Positions 1 to 5,324 of a stretch of DNA of 5,555 nt are shown one piece after another. Made by a program: the position numbers and the translations under genes. This stretch comes from Caryophanales bacterium UBA4100 (lineage in GTDB: Bacteria > Bacillota > Bacilli > Paenibacillales > UBA4045), in assembly GCA_002383285.1 (NCBI GenBank), contig DFXU01000082.1:1-5555 (forward strand). Direction: 5' to 3'. Numbering within the stretch: position 1 is the stretch's first letter; the number at the start of each line of letters is the position of its first letter. Below the pieces are notes generated by a model, which was not told the origin of the DNA, searched no databases, and worked only from the letters and a program-made list of their open reading frames with translations.

Positions 1-207
1 AATTTTGTACTTCTCAGCCTCATTCTCACCAGGTAAATCTCGAATTTGGTTATGAGAGGTCGTCTCCCGAATCGGCAATCCTTGTTGCTTAGCCCATTCA
101 TATATACGCTGACCCTTCGGGTAATTTAAGGCATGGGGTTCGAAATAGACAAGCTCAGGAATAAATTGTAGGGTGTTCTTTCTGCGAGCTAATACTTGAA
201 CTGTCAA
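1..207 (-). CDS. splB: Spore photoproduct lyase, N-terminal fragment (runs off the left edge)
   Basis: Radical SAM enzyme that directly reverses the thymine dimer '5-thyminyl-5,6-dihydrothymine' formed in UV-irradiated spores, acting early in germination. Only the first 69 residues are here. The stretch FIPELVYFEPHALNYPKG, followed by a segment on to LPGENEAEKYKI, is the typical N-terminus of this family. The radical SAM CxxxCxxC cluster motif should lie just beyond the edge and cannot be checked. The start is TTG at 205-207: an in-frame stop lies a few codons upstream, no ATG lies between, and AAGGGGG sits 9 bases ahead. This gives about 14 residues before the conserved FIPELVYFEP, slightly longer than I recall for the Bacillus protein. 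The gene is divergent from mntR. No splA-like gene precedes it. Identification rests on recognised sequence and is strong despite truncation. Confidence 0.9.
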   Translation of the reverse strand, partial: MTVQVLARRKNTLQFIPELVYFEPHALNYPKGQRIYEWAKQQGLPIRETTSHNQIRDLPGENEAEKYKI

Positions 208-216
208 TGAGTTGTG

Positions 217-223
217 CCCCCTT
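217..223 (-). promoter_or_regulatory. Ribosome binding site of splB, supporting a TTG start
   Basis: On the minus strand the sequence AAGGGGG lies 9 bases before TTG. It is the only good Shine-Dalgarno match near the conserved N-terminus, so it fixes the non-ATG start. Confidence 0.7.
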
Positions 224-238
224 AATTAATCTAGATGG

Positions 239-268
239 TAGTATTGGCATTATATTGTCACCAATCCA
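239..268 (-). promoter_or_regulatory. Candidate sigma-G (forespore) promoter of splB
   Basis: Reading the minus strand, TGGATT (263-268) and AATACTA (239-245) are separated by 17 bases. The -10 differs in one base from the sigma-G consensus CATACTA; the -35 matches TGAATA at four of six positions. Transcription would start near 232, just ahead of the ribosome binding site at 217-223. In B. subtilis splB is known to be made in the forespore under sigma-G, which fits. A sigma-A-like TATAAT slightly upstream (252-257, minus strand) lacks a good -35. The call is inferred from motif, position and gene function. Confidence 0.4.
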
Positions 269-291
269 TGGGAAATACAGGATGATAGTGC

Positions 292-321
292 TTGCCTCGC
301 TAATATCAAAAAGTGTATCAT
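292..321 (+). promoter_or_regulatory. Candidate vegetative (sigma-A) promoter of mntR
   Basis: TTGCCT (292-297) and TATCAT (316-321) match the -35 and -10 consensus at 4/6 and 5/6 positions with an 18-base spacer. Transcription would begin near 328, leaving a leader of about 84 bases before mntR. No full inverted MntR operator was seen here. It is a motif match only. Confidence 0.35.
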
Positions 322-411
322 GGCTAGAGAGACAAAAGCTTAAGGAGCCGCCAGAGTTAAGGCAGATTAAAGCAATTGTGTCACAGTGTATGACTCAGAT
401 GGAGGTTTGTC

Positions 412-837
412 ATGGCTACTCCAAGTATGGAGGATTACTTAGAACGTATATATATGCTTATTGATGAGAAGGGCTATGCTCGTGTTTCTGACATTGCCGA
501 AGGCTTGGAGGTGCATCCCTCCTCAGTAACGAAGATGATACAGAAGCTAGACAAAGATAATTACTTAATTTATGAGAAATACCGTGGGCTGATTATGACC
601 TCAAAGGGTAAGAAGATGGGCAAACGTCTTGCTGACCGTCATCAACTGCTAGAGGATTTTCTCGGTACAATAGGCGTCCAGGCTGACAACATATATAAGG
701 ATGTAGAAGGAATTGAGCATCATCTAAGCTGGGATTCGATTACTTGTATTGAATCACTTGTAGAGTACTTTAAGAGAGAACCATCCCGTCTTGAGAATCT
801 CAAGCAGGTTCGAGCTGAATTAGATAATGAGGAGTAA
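412..837 (+). CDS. mntR: Manganese-responsive transcriptional repressor MntR (DtxR family)
   Basis: Cytoplasmic dimeric repressor that binds Mn(II) and shuts off manganese uptake genes; in B. subtilis it also activates efflux genes. The 141 residues match the B. subtilis protein (about 142) nearly end to end. The N-terminal winged helix-turn-helix covers roughly residues 5-62, with the near-invariant segments YARVSDIAEGLEVHPSSVTK and KYRGLIMTSKGKK. The C-terminal dimerisation/metal domain follows. All six ligands known from the B. subtilis structure are present at the same numbers: D8, E11, H77, E99, E102 and H103. It lacks the SH3-like third domain of DtxR/IdeR, as expected for MntR. The ATG is preceded by GGAGG at 401-405 with 6 bases of spacing. 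No Mn transporter gene is adjacent, so its targets lie elsewhere. The gene ends in its own terminator. Confidence 0.97.
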   Translation: MATPSMEDYLERIYMLIDEKGYARVSDIAEGLEVHPSSVTKMIQKLDKDNYLIYEKYRGLIMTSKGKKMGKRLADRHQLLEDFLGTIGVQADNIYKDVEGIEHHLSWDSITCIESLVEYFKREPSRLENLKQVRAELDNEE

Positions 838-866
838 TAGGACTGCTGTGGCAGTCTTATTCTTAT
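836..866 (+). terminator. Intrinsic terminator of mntR
   Basis: An 11-bp stem (836-846 with 851-861, one G-T wobble) closes a TGTG loop around the core GACTGC/GCAGTC. The 3' arm and following bases are T-rich (TTATTCTTAT), though the T-run is interrupted. The stem starts inside the mntR stop codon. It should separate mntR from yqhO, perhaps incompletely. Confidence 0.6.
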
Positions 867-932
867 AGAATAATTAGTTGGAATTAGGTCAACTTCATAC
901 CGCATACATTTCCCTTATAACGATTAAACTCC

Positions 933-942
933 GAGAGGGGAG
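933..942 (+). promoter_or_regulatory. Ribosome binding site of yqhO, favouring the inner ATG
   Basis: GAGAGGGGAG ends 9 bases before the ATG at 952, an ideal distance, but touches the in-frame ATG at 943. The start at 952 is therefore preferred. Confidence 0.7.
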
Positions 943-951
943 ATGGTTCTA

Positions 952-1890
952 ATGAAGATCAACGCGGTTTTTGAAGGGGGTGGGGTTAAGGGAATAGCTA
1001 TTGTGGGTGCCATTCATGCAGCTGAACAATATGGATTTGAATTCAATGAGGTAGCGGGTACATCTTCAGGTGCGATTATTGCTTCATTGCTCGCAGCAAA
1101 TTATACATCAGGGCAAATAAAGCAGATGATTCTAGATACACCCTTCCAACAGTTTGTGAACTCGAATACACATTGGTTAGGATCCTCTATAAGACTATTA
1201 TTCAAGAAGGGCCTTCATTCAGGAGACGTTCTAGAGCAATGGATATATGATAAGCTCGCCAAGAAAGGTATATATACATTCGCTGATCTTCCAGTAAGAA
1301 AGCTACGCATTATCGCCTCAGATATAAGTGAAGGCAGGTTAATTGTTCTGCCAGATGATTTACCCCGATATGATATTGAACCATCCACCTTCCTAGTTTC
1401 ACGCGCTGTTAGGATGAGTACGAGTATTCCTTACTTTTTCGATCCCGTTATTATTAAGAAAAAGAAAAAGCAGCCGATCTATGTAGTAGATGGAGGACTG
1501 CTTAGCAACTTTCCACTCTGGATCTTTGATAAAGAGCATACGGATTCAGAAAGGTCGTCAAGGTCTATTGTACCCTCTATAGGATTTCAACTCGTCGGAA
1601 GGCTAGAGCAGGTACCACGGACAATTAGTGGGCCAATCACGATGCTATATGCTCTATTCACAACGATGATGGAAGCCCATGATGAACGTTATATCGAGGA
1701 TCAGAATCGCTATCGCACAATAAAAATCCCCACACTAGGCGTACGAACGACACAGTTTGATCTGTCGGACGAAGTCAGTATGAGGCTCTTCGAATCAGGC
1801 TATGGTGCTGGCAGGAAATTTTTCGAGCTATGGAGTGTATCTGCTTATCAGAAGCACTTTACCAAATATGTCATCACTGCCAAGGTTTAA
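952..1890 (+). CDS. yqhO: Patatin-like phospholipase family protein (YqhO-type)
   Basis: Predicted serine acyl hydrolase of the bacterial patatin family, which cleaves ester bonds in phospholipids or other lipids through a Ser-Asp dyad. Counting from ATG 952 (312 residues), the oxyanion-hole glycine loop EGGGVKG is at 8-14, the nucleophile elbow GTSSG at 36-40 with S38 as nucleophile, and the second catalytic residue D180 in DGG at 180-182. RAVRMSTSIPYFFDPV (about 151-166) is the usual conserved block before the Asp. All catalytic elements are intact, so the enzyme should be active; its natural substrate is unknown. No signal peptide or clear membrane helix is visible, suggesting a cytosolic or peripheral protein. 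A basic run (KKKKK, 169-173) just before the DGG strand may contact anionic membrane. The ATG at 943 would add three residues but is too close to the Shine-Dalgarno. The gene converges on yqhP with overlapping stop codons. I see no convincing promoter in the short gap after the mntR terminator. Confidence 0.9.
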   Translation: MKINAVFEGGGVKGIAIVGAIHAAEQYGFEFNEVAGTSSGAIIASLLAANYTSGQIKQMILDTPFQQFVNSNTHWLGSSIRLLFKKGLHSGDVLEQWIYDKLAKKGIYTFADLPVRKLRIIASDISEGRLIVLPDDLPRYDIEPSTFLVSRAVRMSTSIPYFFDPVIIKKKKKQPIYVVDGGLLSNFPLWIFDKEHTDSERSSRSIVPSIGFQLVGRLEQVPRTISGPITMLYALFTTMMEAHDERYIEDQNRYRTIKIPTLGVRTTQFDLSDEVSMRLFESGYGAGRKFFELWSVSAYQKHFTKYVITAKV

Positions 1891-2153
1891 TGATACTTAG
1901 GTGTATCGTCATCATCCTTCTTGTTACCCTTGATAACACGAAACATGGACTTTCTTTTGTTCGGTTTTACACGACTAGAGTAACGTTTATTACTTCCCTG
2001 ACCACGTTGGAAATTCTTGGGCGGAAACTTATACAAATAGAAGACGATACCGAATATGAGCAAAGGAAGCCACATCGATCGTATATTCACAAGAATACCA
2101 ACGGCAATAAGTCCAAAAATGATGTAGCTGATCGTTCTGGAATGACGATACAT
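1887..2153 (-). CDS. yqhP: Small membrane protein YqhP (SA1362 family)
   Basis: 88-residue protein of unknown function that accompanies yqhQ in Bacillales. Two hydrophobic helices are visible, at about residues 8-24 (TISYIIFGLIAVGILVNI region) and 28-43 (WLPLLIFGIVFYLYKF). A strongly basic, presumably cytoplasmic tail follows (residues 45-77, many K/R), ending with an acidic DDDD and then TPKYH. The ATG at 2151-2153 overlaps the yqhQ stop by one base (TAATG) and has AGAGGAG 8 bases ahead inside the end of yqhQ. Translation is therefore probably coupled to yqhQ. Its stop codon overlaps that of the convergent yqhO. The family assignment comes from position and general character rather than a strong motif. 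The protein seems short for the family, with the difference probably in the variable tail. Confidence 0.75.
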   Translation of the reverse strand: MYRHSRTISYIIFGLIAVGILVNIRSMWLPLLIFGIVFYLYKFPPKNFQRGQGSNKRYSSRVKPNKRKSMFRVIKGNKKDDDDTPKYH

Positions 2154-3115
2154 TACGCAATCTCCTCTGCAGGCTGATTATCCATCTCCAGTACACGGTT
2201 AAAGGAAGCTATAGCAACTTCAACTTGAGCATCATTCGGTTCCTTCGTGGTTAATAGCTGTAGCCATAGTCCTGGGTAACCCAGATATCTAAGCACAGGA
2301 TATTCTCTAAGAGAATTAGTTCCTTTAAGCACCTCATAGGAAACCCCAATTACAATTGGCAACAGGAGAAGCCTCTGGTAAATACGTTCCCATAATGTAT
2401 CATACGTCAAAAACGAGTAAATAATGACCCCGACAATTACCGTAAACACAATAAAGCTGCTTCCACATCGGTAATGCAATGTATTAAATTTCTGAACATT
2501 ACTCACGGTTAATTCAAGTCCTGCCTCATAAGCGCTGATTACCTTGTGCTCTGCACCATGATACTGGAACAATCGTTTAATTAATGGAGTTTGAGATATA
2601 GCGAACAAGTAGACAAGCAAGAGAATGATCTTAATTGCACCCTCGAGAAGATTGTGCAGGAATTGGTTCTCAAAGATAGAGCCGAATATGAAATCCTCTA
2701 CAAATACGGGAACAAGGGTAAAGATCAGCTTTCCAACAATAAATGATAAAATTCCGACAACGGCGACACTCAGGATTACAGCTAGTCCGCTGAACACGCC
2801 GCTTTTTTCGTTATCCTTGGCTTTGTTCACATCTTTATCCGTTTCAGGTCCCACTTCATCCTCAGCATAGGCTTCAGCGGAGAAATTAAGAAATTGTGAA
2901 CCCTTGGCACTAGAATCTATGATCCCCACCAAACCTCGTATAAAGGGAATTTTCTTGAGAGCACGAACCCAATTTTTATCCTTCTTAGGCATTTCGTGAA
3001 ATTCAATTTCATTATTCTTACGGCGTACAGCCGTGACGAATGCAGTTTTGCCTGCGAACATTACACCTTCGATCACTGCCTGTCCACCATATATGCCAAG
3101 TTTATTCTGAGACAA
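2153..3115 (-). CDS. yqhQ: DUF1385 membrane protein YqhQ
   Basis: Conserved integral membrane protein of unknown function, once described in COG as a predicted metal-dependent enzyme. The 320-residue length is typical. It has the family's N-terminal signature GGQAVIEGVMF (10-20), an acidic, hydrophilic segment (about 85-104), then hydrophobic helices at about 108-138, 157-177, 219-238 and 248-264. Between helices lie the conserved YHGAEHKVISAYEAG (185-199) and HYRCGSSF (214-221). H186, E189, H190, H214 and C217 are the obvious candidates for a metal or catalytic site, which is inference. The C-terminal YPGLWLQLLTTKEP (280-293) is also family-typical. The start is TTG at 3113-3115: a stop lies two codons upstream, the next ATG falls inside the signature, and AAGGGTGG is 7 bases ahead. 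It is followed by yqhP in a coupled two-gene unit and is divergent from yqhR. Confidence 0.93.
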   Translation of the reverse strand: MSQNKLGIYGGQAVIEGVMFAGKTAFVTAVRRKNNEIEFHEMPKKDKNWVRALKKIPFIRGLVGIIDSSAKGSQFLNFSAEAYAEDEVGPETDKDVNKAKDNEKSGVFSGLAVILSVAVVGILSFIVGKLIFTLVPVFVEDFIFGSIFENQFLHNLLEGAIKIILLLVYLFAISQTPLIKRLFQYHGAEHKVISAYEAGLELTVSNVQKFNTLHYRCGSSFIVFTVIVGVIIYSFLTYDTLWERIYQRLLLLPIVIGVSYEVLKGTNSLREYPVLRYLGYPGLWLQLLTTKEPNDAQVEVAIASFNRVLEMDNQPAEEIA

Positions 3116-3122
3116 TGATTAG

Positions 3123-3130
3123 CCACCCTT
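3123..3130 (-). promoter_or_regulatory. Ribosome binding site of yqhQ, supporting a TTG start
   Basis: AAGGGTGG on the minus strand lies 7 bases before TTG at 3113-3115. Together with the close upstream stop codon this settles the start. Confidence 0.6.
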
Positions 3131-3151
3131 CCTAATTGTATACTGATTATT

Positions 3152-3180
3152 ATTGTAACGAATTATGAGATGGATTGCCA
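3152..3180 (-). promoter_or_regulatory. Weak candidate promoter of yqhQ-yqhP
   Basis: On the minus strand TGGCAA (3175-3180) and TACAAT (3152-3157) have 17-base spacing. The -10 matches sigma-A at 5/6, the -35 only at 3/6. The start point would fall near 3145, about 30 bases before the TTG. It overlaps the candidate yqhR promoter on the other strand. Confidence 0.25.
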
Positions 3181-3189
3181 CACATACTA
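3160..3189 (+). promoter_or_regulatory. Candidate sigma-G (forespore) promoter of yqhR
   Basis: GAATT (3160-3164) and CATACTA (3183-3189) are separated by 18 bases. CATACTA is an exact match to the sigma-G -10 consensus, and GAATT matches four of five -35 positions (GHATR). Transcription would start near 3196, six bases before the AGGAG of yqhR. No sigma-A -10 at proper spacing was found for this gene. Sigma-F shares similar elements and could also contribute. Confidence 0.5.
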
Positions 3190-3201
3190 GGTACATTAAC
3201 T

Positions 3202-3206
3202 AGGAG
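3202..3206 (+). promoter_or_regulatory. Ribosome binding site of yqhR, favouring a GTG start
   Basis: AGGAG lies 7 bases before GTG at 3214 but 13 bases before the ATG at 3220. Spacing favours GTG; the two choices differ by only two residues. Confidence 0.5.
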
Positions 3207-3213
3207 AGTCGGG

Positions 3214-3675
3214 GTGTCCATGAAAAAAATATATTTCGCTTTATATATCGGCTTTTATGCTGGGCTTATATGGGGAGCTGTTCGCTGGCTTTTCTACTTC
3301 TTCGAGTTTACCAAGGTGTTGCCTGCCTTCATAATCGAGCCTTTCTTCCGGAAGGAATTCATGCATTCATGGCCGGGGCATATATCCGGGATCGGTGCTT
3401 TTATACTGATGTCTATCCTAGCAGCTCTTCTTTACGCTTTATTATTACGCAAATGGAATGGTCCATGGCCGGGAATCATATATGGTTTCATATGGTGGAT
3501 CCTCATCTTTGTAATCATTGGGCCGTTCACAGGAATGGTACTCAAGCTTTGGAGCTTGGATTTGAACAGCATTCTAAGTGAAGCCTGTGTTTTCTTACTA
3601 TGGGGTGTATTCATTGGTTATTCAATAACACTCGAATTTACGGACGAGAGGAACTACGAGCCTCAATTAGGATAA
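3214..3675 (+). CDS. yqhR: Conserved membrane protein YqhR
   Basis: Polytopic membrane protein of unknown function, recognised from its place between yqhQ and aroQ and from its membrane topology. From GTG 3214 it has 153 residues and four predicted membrane helices, at about 5-29, 57-78, 85-107 and 120-141. The loop between helices 1 and 2 holds FEFTKVLPAFIIEPFFRKEFMHSWPGH. Aromatic residues (W, F, Y) are unusually frequent. The short C-terminal tail is hydrophilic. No catalytic motif or ligand-binding signature is evident, so no biochemical role is proposed. A longer reading from ATG 3175 would add a hydrophilic segment with no ribosome binding site and would include the candidate promoter, so it is unlikely. 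The sigma-G-like promoter suggests expression in the developing spore. No hairpin terminator was seen after the stop, so transcripts may run into aroQ. Confidence 0.8.
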   Translation: MSMKKIYFALYIGFYAGLIWGAVRWLFYFFEFTKVLPAFIIEPFFRKEFMHSWPGHISGIGAFILMSILAALLYALLLRKWNGPWPGIIYGFIWWILIFVIIGPFTGMVLKLWSLDLNSILSEACVFLLWGVFIGYSITLEFTDERNYEPQLG

Positions 3676-3686
3676 AAATAAATCAT

Positions 3687-3715
3687 TATCCATTCCGCTT
3701 AGCCTATGGTAAAAT
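3687..3715 (+). promoter_or_regulatory. Candidate promoter of aroQ-yqhT-efp, extended -10 type
   Basis: TGGTAAAAT (3707-3715) is an extended -10 element with a 5/6 hexamer. The -35 (TATCCA, 3687-3692, 17-base spacer) is weak, as is common with TGn promoters. An overlapping TATAAT at 3715-3720 is an alternative -10. The leader to the aroQ ATG would be about 44 bases. Confidence 0.45.
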
Positions 3716-3752
3716 ATAATATTGAAATGGTTGTCACTCGTTACATCCATGC

Positions 3753-3759
3753 AGGAGGG
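3753..3759 (+). promoter_or_regulatory. Ribosome binding site of aroQ
   Basis: AGGAGGG lies 6 bases before ATG 3766 and directly before the conserved SIVVIHGPNLN start of the enzyme. It rules out the longer in-frame reading from 3706, which overlaps the promoter. Confidence 0.85.
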
Positions 3760-3765
3760 AATTTC

Positions 3766-4218
3766 ATGAGCAGCATTGTCGTTATCCACGGTCCAAATTT
3801 AAATATGCTAGGAATCCGCGAACCAGAGGTCTATGGGGTAGATACACTTTCGAGCATAGAGATGAGACTGACGAAATTAGCAAGCACTTTAAATATACAA
3901 TTGGATTTTTATCAATCCAACCATGAAGGCGCGATCATCGACCGAATTCAAGCCTGCTTCGATAAGGTAGATGGAATCGTAATTAACCCAGGGGCTCTCA
4001 CGCATTACAGCTATGCTGTTCGTGATGCCATTAGTAGTGTGTCTATACCAACTGTTGAGGTTCATTTGTCCAATATACATAAACGGGAACAATTTCGACA
4101 GACCTCAGTGATTGCGCCTATAGCAATTGGTCAGATAAGTGGGTTCGGGGCATATAGCTATGAGCTTGGCCTGCTGGCAATTCATCGACATTTACAGGAG
4201 CTGGCATCTCATGCATAA
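3766..4218 (+). CDS. aroQ: Type II 3-dehydroquinate dehydratase
   Basis: Cytoplasmic dodecameric enzyme that converts 3-dehydroquinate to 3-dehydroshikimate, the third step of the shikimate pathway to aromatic amino acids and folate. The 150-residue length is standard. All signature blocks are present: HGPNLNMLGIREPEVYG (8-24) with R18 and the catalytic tyrosine Y23; QSNHEG (50-55); the substrate-binding INPGALTHYSYAVRDA (73-88) including N74 and H80; EVHLSNIHKREQFR (98-111) with the general acid H100 and R111; and SVIAPIAIGQISGFGAYSY (114-132). Start is ATG 3766 with AGGAGGG at ideal spacing. The gene corresponds to yqhS of B. subtilis. Its last codons overlap the start of the next gene by 8 bases, so it heads a translationally linked unit with yqhT and efp. 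Confidence 0.97.
   Translation: MSSIVVIHGPNLNMLGIREPEVYGVDTLSSIEMRLTKLASTLNIQLDFYQSNHEGAIIDRIQACFDKVDGIVINPGALTHYSYAVRDAISSVSIPTVEVHLSNIHKREQFRQTSVIAPIAIGQISGFGAYSYELGLLAIHRHLQELASHA
4196..4200 (+). promoter_or_regulatory. Ribosome binding site of yqhT inside aroQ
   Basis: AGGAG lies 10 bases before ATG 4211 and within the aroQ coding end. It supports the 8-base gene overlap over the longer in-frame reading from 4139. Confidence 0.6.
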
Positions 4219-5284
4219 TCAACGGTTATCTAAGCTAAGGGCGCTATTAGTTGAACATCATATGGATGCATTGCTTGTTACAAGTGCTGTGAATCGCAAA
4301 TATATAAGTGGCTTTACTGGTTCATCCGGGATGCTACTGATCACAGCTAACAAAGCTTTATTATTTAGCGACTTTAGGTATCGAACACAGGCACCTGTAC
4401 AAGCACCAAGCTTCGAATTTATTGAACACCAAGCGAATGTGGTCGATGCTATTCGAGAATCGGCTGCAGCGCTGCAGCTTACTAAAATTGCCTTCGAAGC
4501 TCATGATATGACTTTCGAAACGTATAACACCTATGTTAATCAGCTGCAAGGGATCGAGCTGAAAGCAGCAGGGAAGTGGATCGAGCAGCTTCGGATGGTG
4601 AAGGATGAGGACGAGCTCTTCATTATGCGCGAAGCAGCGTTGCTAGCAGATCAAACCTTCAATCACATAGCAGGAATAATCAAGCCCGGTATGAGAGAGC
4701 TCGATGTCGCTCTTGAGATTGAATTTTATATGCGTCATCATGGTGCGACTTCAAGCTCCTTCGAGACGATTGTAGCTTCTGGTGAACGTTCCGCTTTACC
4801 ACATGGTGTTGCTTCTGATAGAATTCTTCAATATGGCGAGTATGTGAAATTGGACTTTGGAGCGTTCTACCATGGGTATTGCTCAGATATTACGCGTACG
4901 GTAATGTTAGGCAAGCCCACCGATCGTCATCGTGACATTTATCAGATTGTCCTTGAGGCACAACTAGCTACGCTGCAAGGTATTCGTCCAGGCATGTCTG
5001 GTAGAGAAGCGGATGCTATTGCAAGGAATATCATCACTAAGCATGGATATGGTGAGCTGTTCGGGCACGGTACTGGGCATGGTCTAGGGATGGAAATCCA
5101 CGAATCACCTCGCTTATCGTTGACAGGGGACATGATATTGGAGCCAGGTATGACTGTTACGGTTGAACCAGGGATTTACATAGCAGGCTTCGGTGGAGTA
5201 CGTATTGAAGATGATATTGTTATCACCTCATCGGGTGTGGACATATTGACACATGCTTCAAAAGATTTTATAGTGATTGATTAG
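4211..5284 (+). CDS. yqhT: Xaa-Pro peptidase of the M24 family (YqhT, aminopeptidase P/prolidase type)
   Basis: Cytoplasmic dinuclear metallopeptidase expected to cleave peptides or dipeptides containing proline. The 357 residues (about 353 in B. subtilis YqhT) comprise an N-terminal creatinase/prolidase domain (about 4-125) and a C-terminal pita-bread catalytic domain (about 130-355). The five metal ligands are all visible: D215 in KLDFGA, D226 in SDITRT, H290 in GHGLGMEIHE, E319 in VEPGIYI and E333 in GVRIEDD. H198 (LPHG) and H297 (IHES) are the usual additional active-site histidines. Full conservation points to an active enzyme. Sequence alone does not decide between Xaa-Pro aminopeptidase and Xaa-Pro dipeptidase specificity. 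The ATG at 4211 lies before the aroQ stop (ATGCATAA), an 8-base overlap suggesting coupled translation. efp follows after 40 bases with no terminator between. Confidence 0.93.
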   Translation: MHNQRLSKLRALLVEHHMDALLVTSAVNRKYISGFTGSSGMLLITANKALLFSDFRYRTQAPVQAPSFEFIEHQANVVDAIRESAAALQLTKIAFEAHDMTFETYNTYVNQLQGIELKAAGKWIEQLRMVKDEDELFIMREAALLADQTFNHIAGIIKPGMRELDVALEIEFYMRHHGATSSSFETIVASGERSALPHGVASDRILQYGEYVKLDFGAFYHGYCSDITRTVMLGKPTDRHRDIYQIVLEAQLATLQGIRPGMSGREADAIARNIITKHGYGELFGHGTGHGLGMEIHESPRLSLTGDMILEPGMTVTVEPGIYIAGFGGVRIEDDIVITSSGVDILTHASKDFIVID

Positions 5285-5311
5285 GATTAGGGCGTTATCA
5301 TCAAAACTTTT

Positions 5312-5317
5312 AGGAGG
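5312..5317 (+). promoter_or_regulatory. Ribosome binding site of efp, supporting a TTG start
   Basis: A perfect AGGAGG lies 7 bases before TTG 5325. The codons after it read ISVNDFKTG, the known EF-P N-terminus after its initiator, so the TTG start is secure. Confidence 0.85.
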
Positions 5318-5324
5318 ATTTCAT

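Noticed and set aside
292..310. TTGCCT followed by CGCTAATA as a possible MntR operator half-site upstream of mntR
   Set aside because: The inverted second half expected of an MntR box is missing, and a six-base match is likely by chance.
321..353. Inverted repeat TGGC...GCCA in the mntR leader as a riboswitch or hairpin
   Set aside because: The stem is only four to five base pairs around a loop of over 20 bases, and no known riboswitch core (including the Mn-sensing yybP-ykoY type) is recognisable.
207..464. An 85-codon open frame upstream of and overlapping mntR
   Set aside because: It has no ribosome binding site, no recognisable product, covers the promoter region and runs into mntR in another frame; it is a chance frame.
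902..930. GCATA-N15-GATTAAACT, resembling a sigma-F promoter before yqhO
   Set aside because: The start point would fall at about 936, inside the ribosome binding site at 933-942, leaving no usable leader; the -10 also mismatches the second G.
2625..2870. Open frame on the plus strand inside yqhQ
   Set aside because: It lies entirely antisense to a well-conserved gene, lacks a ribosome binding site and encodes a low-complexity Ser/Thr-rich peptide.
3135..3140. TACAAT on the minus strand as the -10 of yqhQ
   Set aside because: The start point would overlap the yqhQ ribosome binding site at 3123-3130, so the more distant TACAAT at 3152-3157 is preferred.
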